Assembly: GCF_000720485.1 (NCBI RefSeq)
Contig: NZ_JOAX01000051.1
Coordinates: forward strand, 1 to 19,456
Direction of reading: 5' to 3'
DNA length: 19,456 nucleotides
Origin: Streptomyces ochraceiscleroticus
Lineage (GTDB): Bacteria > Actinomycetota > Actinomycetes > Streptomycetales > Streptomycetaceae
Numbering within the stretch: position 1 is the stretch's first letter; the number at the start of each line of letters is the position of its first letter. A model generated the notes under the pieces. The model was not told the origin of the DNA. It saw only the letters and a list, made by a program, of their open reading frames with translations, and searched no databases. Shown one piece after another: positions 1 to 8,234 of this stretch. Both the position numbers and the translations under genes were made by a program.

Positions 1-3
1 TAT

Positions 4-36
4 TCGTCGGCAGCGTCAGATGTGTATAAGAGACAG
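4..36 (+). other. Illumina Nextera (Tn5) adapter read-through, not genomic
   Basis: Positions 4-36 match the 33-base Nextera read-1 adapter from memory. Positions 18-36 are the 19-base Tn5 mosaic end AGATGTGTATAAGAGACAG, and positions 4-17 are the synthetic TCGTCGGCAGCGTC primer part. This is library DNA left at the end of an assembled contig. Genomic sequence probably begins at about 37. Bases 1-3 are of unknown origin. No gene should be called across it. Confidence 0.97.
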
Positions 37-105
37 GGGCGGGGGATTTTTTCTTGGCGGGCGGCCCGGGGGGGCTCCCCCTCCCCCACCCCACCTCCCC
101 TCGCC
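37..105. other. Short non-coding contig edge, G/C homopolymer-rich
   Basis: This stretch lies downstream of the protease stop codon at 106. It holds a run of six T at 49-54 and long G and C runs at 68-84 that could fold into a small GC hairpin. On the minus strand this might act as a terminator for the protease gene. The sequence is short, next to an adapter and in homopolymers, so both its accuracy and its function are doubtful. Confidence 0.3.
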
Positions 106-921
106 TCACCCCGTAGGCAGCCACCCCACTCTCCCCGCCAGGAGGGCGTAGCCGGCGAACGCGATGATGTCGATGATGGCATGGGCGGCGACGAGTGGGG
201 CGATTCGTCCACAGCGGCGGTAGATAAGTACGAAGAGTGCGCCCATCACCATGTTGCCGACGAAGCCGCCGATGCCCTGGTACAGGTGGTACGAGCCGCG
301 GAGGACCGAGCTCGCCACGAGCGCGGCCATCGGTGACCAGCCCAACTGGCCGAGGCGGCGCAGCAGATAGCCGAGGACGATTACTTCTTCCAGTACGGCG
401 TTCTGCAGCGCGGAGGCGATCAGTACCGGGAACTTCCACCACACCTCGGGAAGCGATTCCGGTACGACGGTGAGGTTGGCGCCGGCCGCCCTGGCCCCCA
501 GGTAGAGCAGCAGCCCGCTGCCTCCGATGCCGGCCGCGACGACGAGTCCCCATCCGAGGTCGAAGCCGGGGCGCCGGCGGTCGAACCCGAGGGCGCGCAG
601 ACCGCCCGCGCGCTCCCTGAGCAGCAGATGGGCGACGAGTAGTACGGGTACTAGCGCGGTGGCGATCCCGAAGAGCTGCCAGGCGAGATCCAGCCAAGGT
701 CGGCCGGGCGCCTGCGAGCTGTTGAGGTTCGCCGCCTGGTCCTTCAGGCCGCCGGGCTTGGTGAGGGACCCCGTGAAGCTGATGAGGGCGGATACCGCGC
801 TGGCGCCGACGGAGAGCGCGAGGACGATCAGCGTCTCGCTTCTCAGGGTGCTGCGTGCGAGGCCGCCGGGCGGGCCCTCGTCGGGGAGAGATTCAGCTAC
901 GGGGTGCACTTCGGACTGCAC
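106..921 (-). CDS. CPBP family intramembrane glutamic endopeptidase
   Basis: This 271-residue membrane protein belongs to the CPBP (Abi/CAAX protease) family, whose members cleave substrates inside the membrane with a conserved Glu pair. The family motifs are visible: EE at 178-179 followed by R188 in EEVIVLGYLLR, a His in SYHLYQG (H212), and HAIID (H247, D251). Several hydrophobic segments are evident, roughly 30-50, 82-102, 122-144, 165-185, 195-210, 222-234 and 243-262. The start is GTG at 921, with GGAGG five bases upstream. Streptomyces homologues, from memory, also begin with MQ followed by a variable hydrophilic stretch. The substrate is unknown, and nothing nearby suggests bacteriocin immunity. 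The reading frame stays open upstream of the GTG (see the decayed region at 922-1140), so a longer ancestral or true N-terminus is possible. Confidence 0.85.
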   Translation of the reverse strand: MQSEVHPVAESLPDEGPPGGLARSTLRSETLIVLALSVGASAVSALISFTGSLTKPGGLKDQAANLNSSQAPGRPWLDLAWQLFGIATALVPVLLVAHLLLRERAGGLRALGFDRRRPGFDLGWGLVVAAGIGGSGLLLYLGARAAGANLTVVPESLPEVWWKFPVLIASALQNAVLEEVIVLGYLLRRLGQLGWSPMAALVASSVLRGSYHLYQGIGGFVGNMVMGALFVLIYRRCGRIAPLVAAHAIIDIIAFAGYALLAGRVGWLPTG

Positions 922-1140
922 GCCTGCCTCCAGTTCCGCGATCGCGCCGGTACGCCTCCACTGTCCCGCCAGGGTCTCGAACAGCAGGTACGAAGAGCGC
1001 GCGCGACAAGCCGAGGACGAGCGCCATCCGCGTGGAGGAGATCACAGCTTGCCCGAAGGGCCGGAGACCGTCAGCACGGGGGCCGCGCCCAGGACGGCCA
1101 GAAGTGAGGGCGCACGGCCGACCCCGTACGCCCCCATCTC
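922..1140 (-). pseudogene. Possible decayed or frameshifted coding remnant upstream of the CPBP gene
   Basis: No intact gene spans this stretch, but coding-like signal appears in successive minus-strand frames. An ATG at 1137, preceded by AAGGGAG, opens a 31-residue frame (MGAYGVGRAPSLLAVLGA...) with almost all G/C third positions and a TGA at 1042-1044. A second frame then reads AVISSTRMALVLGLSRA around 1043-995, again with very high GC3. After a run of alternating C and G, the signal moves to the frame reading YLLFETLAGQWRRTGAIAEL, which runs straight into the CPBP frame. Two small indels would join the pieces into a membrane-like N-terminal extension. It could equally be a decayed upstream gene, an assembly error near a contig end, or chance. 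I do not recognise the family. Confidence 0.3.
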
Positions 1141-1182
1141 ACTCCCTTACGGCCCTCACCTGGAGCTTCACCTCAGGCAGGC

Positions 1183-1212
1183 CCCAATGACTACACGGCC
1201 CAATGACTACAC
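1183..1212. repeat. Short tandem duplication at the 3' end of the ligase gene
   Basis: The 11-base string AATGACTACAC occurs at 1186-1196 and again at 1202-1212, with similar C-rich flanks and a 16-base period. The second copy contains the ligase stop codon (minus strand TAG, 1207-1209). The first copy repeats that stop in a shifted position. It is probably a local slippage duplication. Confidence 0.7.
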
Positions 1213-2709
1213 AACCCCCTCCAACGGCCACTCATGCACCGGCCGTCCCTCATGCATCAGTTCGCTGTACCGCCGGGTCATCGCGGCCAGCGCCTCCTCG
1301 CGCTCCAGGCCGCCCTGCAGGGCGCGGTGGTAGGCGGCGGCCTGCCAGGAGGCGCCGTTGACGCGGCGCCGGCAGCGGGCCTCGATGACGCCGAGGTAGT
1401 GGTCCCGGTCGGCCGGCGCCACGCCCCATCCGTCCAGTCCGGCGGCGGCCATGGGCAGCAGCTCCTGGAGGACGAGGCGTACGGCGGGGATCTGGGCGAT
1501 GCCACCGGAGCGGCCGGGGCGTGGCCACTGGAGGGCGGCGTCGATGCCGTAGCGGCAGGCGGTGTCGAAGTTCTCGGCGGCGGCGGCGAACGGCAGCCGG
1601 GTCCAGATGGGCCGGGGTTCATCGGCCAGGGCCCGTACGAGGCCGTAGTAGAAGGCGGCGTTGGCTATGACGTCGGTGACGGTGGGGCCGGCCGGCAGCA
1701 CGCGGTTTTCGACGCGGAGGTGGGGGACGCCTTCGGTGACGGCGTACACGGGGCGGTTCCAGCGGTAGACCGTGCCGTTGTGCAGGACGAGTTCGGAGAG
1801 TTCCGGTACGCCGCCCTTCTCCAGTACGGCGAGCGGGTCCTCCTCGCCGCACATGGGGAGCAGCGGGGGGAAGTAGCGGACGTTCTCCTCGAAAAGGTCG
1901 TGGGCCGATTCGATCCAGCGTTCGCCGAACCAGGTGCGCGGGCGGACGCCCTGGCTCTGGAGTTCGGGCGGGCGGGTGTCGGTGGACTGCTGGAAGACGG
2001 GGGGCCGGGACTCGCGCCACAGTTCGCGGCCGAAGAGGAAGGGTGAGTTGGCGCCGATGGCGATCTGGACGGCGGTGAGTGCCTGGGCGGCGTTCCAGAC
2101 GGCGGGGAAGCGATTCGGGGTGACCTGGAGGTGCAGTTGTACGGAGGTGCAGGCGGCTTCGGGGGCGATGGAGGGTGAGGTGGCGGTGAGCCGCTCCACC
2201 CCTTCGATGTCGATCTCGAAGTCCTCGCCGCGTGCGGCTCGCATCTCGTTGTTGAGGAGCATGTAGCGGTCGGCCTCGGAGAGGTTCGACGACACCAGGT
2301 CCTCGGGGGTCAGCGTGGGCAGAATGCCGATCATCACGATACGGGCTGCGACCTCGCGGGCCTTGCGGTCGGCATAGGCGAGGCCGGTGCGCAGTTCTTC
2401 GGCGAGCTGGTCCAGCACGCGCCCGGAGAGGCGGTGCGGCAGGATATTGACTTCAAGATTGAACTGGGCGAGCTCGGTCTGGAAATCCCTGCTGGCGATG
2501 CGTTCCAGCACCTCGGAGTTCATCATCCTGGGCATGCCGTCGGCGCTGGCAAGATTCAATTCTATCTCTAGGCCCATGAGGTTCTTCGGACGATCGAAGC
2601 GCTTCTCGTCCAGTAGCCTCGCCAAACTCTCCAGGCACTCGCCCAGCCTTCTTCGATAACGCTGCCGGTCGTCGTGGGCAATTCCACCGGCCGTGACCTT
2701 CTCCCCCAT
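1207..2709 (-). CDS. Glutamate-cysteine ligase family protein (GCS2-like)
   Basis: This 500-residue protein belongs to the carboxylate-amine ligase/GCS2 group, which forms gamma-glutamyl amide bonds using ATP. Visible motifs are MGLEIELNL at 45-53 (with acidic residues expected to bind metal), FNLEVNILPH at 83-92, TSVQLHLQ at 188-195, GANSPFLFG at 219-227 and RVENRVLPAGPT further on. The start is ATG at 2709, with GGAGGG eight bases upstream. The frame stays open to 2895, but the extra 62 residues do not match the family and are rejected. Length and sequence agree with proteins annotated as glutamate-cysteine ligase in Streptomyces. These bacteria make mycothiol rather than glutathione, and no ergothioneine genes are next door, so the real substrate pair is uncertain. 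The gene stands alone on its strand. Confidence 0.85.
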   Translation of the reverse strand: MGEKVTAGGIAHDDRQRYRRRLGECLESLARLLDEKRFDRPKNLMGLEIELNLASADGMPRMMNSEVLERIASRDFQTELAQFNLEVNILPHRLSGRVLDQLAEELRTGLAYADRKAREVAARIVMIGILPTLTPEDLVSSNLSEADRYMLLNNEMRAARGEDFEIDIEGVERLTATSPSIAPEAACTSVQLHLQVTPNRFPAVWNAAQALTAVQIAIGANSPFLFGRELWRESRPPVFQQSTDTRPPELQSQGVRPRTWFGERWIESAHDLFEENVRYFPPLLPMCGEEDPLAVLEKGGVPELSELVLHNGTVYRWNRPVYAVTEGVPHLRVENRVLPAGPTVTDVIANAAFYYGLVRALADEPRPIWTRLPFAAAAENFDTACRYGIDAALQWPRPGRSGGIAQIPAVRLVLQELLPMAAAGLDGWGVAPADRDHYLGVIEARCRRRVNGASWQAAAYHRALQGGLEREEALAAMTRRYSELMHEGRPVHEWPLEGVV

Positions 2710-3243
2710 CGAAGCGTCCCTCCTGACGTGGCCGGCCCGCGGCCGCGGGCCCGTGCGGTCGATGATGCCCGGCAATCGGTTCGATAACGCCTCGGGGGGC
2801 CGGGTGCCCCCGATAGGCTGGGGAGCGCGAGCCGAATGGCACATTCCGAGGGCATACCGAGGGGGCTCGGGCCCCGCGCATTGGCCCTGTTCCAAAGCAC
2901 GATGACATCAGGCCGACCGCGTCGCCGGGGTAATCCGAGGTCCGCAGACCGGCGGGGTGCATAATTGCATCGAAAACACCGTGGAGAACGGGCCGTAATA
3001 CGACTTGCCAAAAATCTCCGTCAGCGGTAGTCGAAACAAGCACTGAACACCTGTCGTATAAACTTCGTGGACGAGGCAGAGAGTTGGCGCCCAGCTAGCG
3101 GGGCATTTCCGAGGCTGAGGCACAGCGGCTGACACCCCCGCCGGGCCATGGCCCCGGTCGGCCACGCTCTGCTCCCGCCTGCTGACAGCGCCGTCCGCAC
3201 TTGCCCAGCACCACCGTGTCTCCCAAGTGAGAGGCGACCCACC
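2710..3243. other. Divergent intergenic region with an AT-richer core
   Basis: This 534-base gap separates the ligase gene (minus) from the 194-residue protein (plus), so it should hold both promoters. Its ligase-proximal part is extremely GC-rich. Positions about 2955-3075 are clearly richer in A and T than the surroundings, the usual look of promoter DNA in this genus. I could not identify a convincing pair of -35 and -10 elements. A TAAACT at about 3059-3064 is a possible plus-strand -10 but lacks a good -35. Minus-strand frames open across this region have poor codon bias and are not called. Confidence 0.5.
2734..2751. promoter_or_regulatory. 18-bp perfect palindrome in the ligase 5' leader
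   Basis: GGCCCGCGGCCGCGGGCC is a perfect inverted repeat (7-bp arms around GGCC). It lies about 25 bases upstream of the ligase start codon and just upstream of its ribosome binding site. It could be a protein operator or form a hairpin in the mRNA leader. In 70% GC DNA, short GC palindromes also arise by chance, so the functional call is tentative. Confidence 0.3.
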
Positions 3244-3828
3244 ATGCCGCTGCATGTACCCCCTGCTCCTGCTCCCGCCCTGCGCAGCGTCCTCACCGCC
3301 CTCGGTTCTCCTACCGCCGTACGTGAGGCCCCGACTCCCGCCCTCCGTGTCCACCAGGGGCCCCTGCGTCCCGAACGCCCCCTGCCCGTCCATGTACTCG
3401 ATGACGTCTCCCGTCGCGGCACCCCGCGTACCCGCCTGACCGGCTGGCGATTCCTCATCCGCGGCGGCGAGCACGCGCTGGCCACGGCGGACGCCATGCT
3501 CACGCCGGACGGCTGGGCGTTCTCGCACTTCGGCGAGGGTCCGTACGTGTCCGCGATCGAACGAGCCCTGCACCAGGCCGAATCCGTGCCCACCGCGTAC
3601 CAGCCACGGCTGCTGTCCGTGCCGGAGCTGTACATGCTCACGCTGTGGCTGCACGAGGACATCACGGCGGACGGTGCCGAAGGCTGCCCGGCGGCGGGGG
3701 ACCTGCTGGTCCCACTCGCCCCGGCTCCTCCCGGCATCGCCGCCCACCGGCCGCACCGTGTCGCCGAGCTTCTGTCCCGTCTCACGCTCCGCCTCACGCC
3801 CGCGTCCCTTCTGGGCTCGCCGGCGTAG
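3244..3828 (+). CDS. Hypothetical protein, 194 aa
   Basis: I do not recognise a domain. The frame has strong Streptomyces codon bias throughout. The ATG at 3244 is preceded by GAGAGG at good spacing, so it is preferred over the upstream in-frame ATG at 3148, whose added residues look non-coding. The protein has a proline-rich N-terminus (residues 1-45), a more folded-looking middle with WRFLIRGGEHALATADAML and FSHFGEGPYVSAIERAL, a hydrophobic stretch LSVPELYMLTLWLHED, and a proline-rich C-terminus. There is no signal peptide and no clear membrane span. It is transcribed alone, divergently from the ligase gene, and is followed by a strong hairpin at 3888-3924. Confidence 0.7.
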   Translation: MPLHVPPAPAPALRSVLTALGSPTAVREAPTPALRVHQGPLRPERPLPVHVLDDVSRRGTPRTRLTGWRFLIRGGEHALATADAMLTPDGWAFSHFGEGPYVSAIERALHQAESVPTAYQPRLLSVPELYMLTLWLHEDITADGAEGCPAAGDLLVPLAPAPPGIAAHRPHRVAELLSRLTLRLTPASLLGSPA

Positions 3829-3887
3829 GGTCCCGGGACGCGGCGTCCCTCGAAGCGCCGTGTGCCGGATGGGTTCCCATTTGCCGG

Positions 3888-3924
3888 AGTGCGCCCCGCG
3901 GATCTCCTCGCCGCGGGGCGCACT
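3888..3924 (+). terminator. GC-rich hairpin terminator after the 194-residue gene
   Basis: A perfect 14-bp stem is formed by AGTGCGCCCCGCGG (3888-3901) and its complement (3911-3924), with a 9-base loop. There is no T tract, as is common for Streptomyces terminators. It lies 60 bases after the stop codon at 3828. The next gene on the plus strand starts at 4159. Confidence 0.7.
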
Positions 3925-4158
3925 GCTGTCCGCGCAAGCCGAGAGCAGGACTCCCCCGGCGCTCCCCCGAACGCACCGTTCCGCCGGGTGACTAGCCCAC
4001 AATGACCAGTCGAGACCACCCAGAGGTGCGCTACGAGAAGCGGCAACCGCCCGCACGGGTGATGCGTCTTTATCCAGTAAGTACCGCTGCTGCGAAATCC
4101 CTGCGGAATCACGTCCGTAGGGCAACACTGGGAGCGAACTACCGAACGGGGGGCGGCC
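3925..4158. other. Intergenic region upstream of the DUF5999 gene
   Basis: Between the hairpin and the DUF5999 start there are 234 bases without a credible gene. A plus-strand frame from 4002 runs into the DUF5999 gene out of phase and is rejected. The stretch from about 4060 to 4145 is moderately AT-richer and probably holds the DUF5999 promoter. I could not place its elements with confidence. Confidence 0.4.
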
Positions 4159-4428
4159 ATGAACACTTCATCGAGCCGCAGGAAGACGTCCACCACCACA
4201 CCGCAGCGAAAGACAGCATCCATGTGCCAGCACCAGCCACCGTGTCCGTCAGCAGAGTCCGCCGACCGGGAGGCCGCCCATCTCGTGGCGCACCACCCGG
4301 AGCAGGGCTGGAGCCTGTTGTGCAACGGCGTCCTCCTCTTCGAGGACACCGGTGAGCTCCTGCCGGACGGGCAGGTCATCGACCCGCACCGGCCGATGGG
4401 CACCGGGCAGGTCGTCACCGCAGCCTGA
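4159..4428 (+). CDS. DUF5999 family protein
   Basis: The C-terminal 68 residues match the small Streptomyces DUF5999 family, as I remember it: MCQHQPPCPS at the start, then REAAHLVAHHPEQGWSLLCN and FEDTGELLPDG. Function is unknown. Cysteines and histidines in CQHQPPC, with a later LLCNG Cys, could bind a metal; this is inference. The start is uncertain. Family members usually begin at the Met encoded at 4222, which has only a weak GAAAG upstream. The ATG at 4159 has a G-rich ribosome binding site (GGGGGG) at good spacing and adds 21 residues rich in Ser, Thr, Lys and Arg. I give the longer form. A terminator hairpin follows. Confidence 0.75.
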   Translation: MNTSSSRRKTSTTTPQRKTASMCQHQPPCPSAESADREAAHLVAHHPEQGWSLLCNGVLLFEDTGELLPDGQVIDPHRPMGTGQVVTAA

Positions 4429-4451
4429 CGCGGTGAGCGGGAAGTGCGAGC

Positions 4452-4485
4452 AGGGCCCCCGGCGGAGATCGCCGAGGGCCCTTTG
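4452..4485 (+). terminator. Hairpin terminator between DUF5999 and gcvP
   Basis: AGGGCCCCCGGCG (4452-4464) pairs with CGCCGAGGGCCCT (4470-4482) around a 5-base loop, with one mismatch, followed by TTT. It lies 23 bases after the DUF5999 stop. The gcvP gene ends at 4545 on the other strand, so the hairpin could serve both convergent transcripts, but only the plus-strand side has a T run. Confidence 0.75.
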
Positions 4486-4544
4486 ACGTGCCGGGGACGC
4501 TTCAGGAAGCAGCGCCGTCAGCTCAGGAAGCGCGCCGGCCGCCG

Positions 4545-7430
<2,886 letters not shown>

Positions 7431-7464
7431 CTGCGGGGGCCTCCTGGTCTCTGGGACCTACGAG

Positions 7465-7486
7465 GGGCACCACGGCGCTGGTGCCC
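7465..7486 (-). promoter_or_regulatory. Expression-platform hairpin of the gcvP leader
   Basis: GGGCACCA (7465-7472) and TGGTGCCC (7479-7486) form a perfect 8-bp stem with a 6-base loop, between the second glycine aptamer and the gcvP ribosome binding site. There is no T run. This suggests control at translation initiation, or a factor-dependent stop, rather than classical intrinsic termination. The assignment is by position and pairing only. Confidence 0.5.
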
Positions 7487-7490
7487 GGAC

Positions 7491-7712
7491 GGCCTCCCCC
7501 TCTGTCATCTCAACCTGAGAGCTTCACCGGAACGCACGCAGCGTCCGGTTTTCACCGTCGGTGAGGAGGGGCTCCGGCACTGCGCTGGTCCGTGGCCCGC
7601 CCTGCTTTCCAGAGTGATCTCGTCCGCGCGGTACGTGTGCCTGAGAGATTCCGGGGAGGAGTTGCTCCTTCGGCGCCTCCGGCCCGGGGGTCGGAGAGCT
7701 CTCCCGCACGGG
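7491..7712 (-). ncRNA. Tandem glycine riboswitch upstream of gcvP
   Basis: Two glycine aptamers lie in series in the gcvP leader. Aptamer I runs from about 7707 to 7600. It has GGGAGAG at its 5' end, the conserved GCGCCGAAGGAGCAA (7676-7662), CTCTCAGGCAC (7647-7637) and the closing TCTGGAAAG (7616-7608). Aptamer II follows to about 7491. It has CACCGACGGTGAAAACC (around 7562-7546), CTCTCAGG (7521-7514) and GACAGAGGGGG (7506-7496). Tandem glycine riboswitches normally turn on glycine cleavage genes when glycine is plentiful. From memory, this has been shown for gcvP and gcvT in Streptomyces griseus. Exact edges are approximate. Confidence 0.93.
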
Positions 7713-7729
7713 GTCATCGATCGCTGACC

Positions 7730-7735
7730 AGCCTA
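7730..7735 (-). promoter_or_regulatory. Likely -10 element of the gcvP promoter
   Basis: The minus strand reads TAGGCT, a very common Streptomyces vegetative -10 hexamer (TANNNT), just upstream of the riboswitch. This would place transcription start about 290 bases before the gcvP start. No good TTGACN -35 is present at 17-18 bases, so the call rests on the -10 and position. Confidence 0.5.
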
Positions 7736-7791
7736 CCAGCGTGACTGCTCGGCATCCCTCGAGTGGCCAGGGTGGGAAATGTGCCGTTTCG

Positions 7792-7797
7792 TAGGGT
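7792..7797 (+). promoter_or_regulatory. Possible -10 element of the PRC-barrel gene
   Basis: TAGGGT fits the TANNNT pattern and lies 32 bases upstream of the GTG start, giving a short leader. It is divergent from the gcvP -10 about 60 bases away. No consensus -35 is visible, so this is tentative. Confidence 0.35.
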
Positions 7798-7829
7798 GCA
7801 CAGGGCAGTTCCGGCAGGTAGGAGGAACA

Positions 7830-8234
7830 GTGCAGACCGATATCGATCCCCGCAGTCTGATCGGCCGCAAGGCGTTCGACCGGCACGGCACCAAGATCGG
7901 CACCGTCGACGAGGTGTACCTGGACGACGCCACCGGCGAGCCGGAGTGGGCGGCGGTCCGAACGGGGCTTTTCAGCCGGGACGCGTTCGTGCCGCTGGAG
8001 CCGAGCCGGCTGGTCGACGACGCGCTGCACGTGCCGTACGAGCGGAAGCTGATCAAGGACGCGCCGGACTTCGGAGTGGGCCGCCACCTTTCGCCCGAGC
8101 AGGAACTGCAGCTCTACCACCACTACCGGCTGGATATCTCCGCCACGGACGCGGAGCTCGCCGGGGAGGACACGGTCGGCCGCCCGGCCGCCGACCGGGA
8201 CTTCGGCCGGATAGCGGGCTCGCCGGAGGACTGA
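7830..8234 (+). CDS. PRC-barrel domain protein
   Basis: This 134-residue protein has a PRC-barrel domain (about residues 8-80), the small beta-barrel also found in RimM and photosynthetic reaction centre H subunits. It shows SLIGRKAFDRHGTKIG, the acidic EVYLDDATGEPEW turn, and VRTGLFSRDAFVPLEP. The C-terminal part is acidic and has YHHYRLD. GTG at 7830 is chosen because AGGAGG lies just upstream (7819-7824). An upstream in-frame ATG at 7779 precedes that site and overlaps promoter-like sequence. Function in Streptomyces is unknown; stress-related roles have been proposed for such proteins. It is divergent from gcvP, and its last 112 bases overlap the 3' end of the polymerase IV gene. Confidence 0.9.
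   Translation: MQTDIDPRSLIGRKAFDRHGTKIGTVDEVYLDDATGEPEWAAVRTGLFSRDAFVPLEPSRLVDDALHVPYERKLIKDAPDFGVGRHLSPEQELQLYHHYRLDISATDAELAGEDTVGRPAADRDFGRIAGSPED

Noticed and set aside
18..36. Tn5 mosaic end suggesting a natural transposon
   Set aside because: It is preceded by the synthetic Nextera primer sequence and sits at a contig edge, with no transposase nearby. It is library adapter.
2710..2895. 62-residue N-terminal extension of the ligase
   Set aside because: The internal ATG at 2709 has a strong ribosome binding site and starts where the family starts. The extension has non-coding composition and contains the palindrome.
4002..4355. Plus-strand frame of 117 codons overlapping DUF5999
   Set aside because: It runs out of phase with the recognised DUF5999 sequence and has no ribosome binding site.
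2908..4418. Two long overlapping minus-strand frames (2908-4128 and 3021-4418)
   Set aside because: They lie antisense to the 194-residue and DUF5999 genes, are rich in Arg/Ser/Cys/Trp, and run through intergenic hairpins and AT-rich promoter-like DNA.
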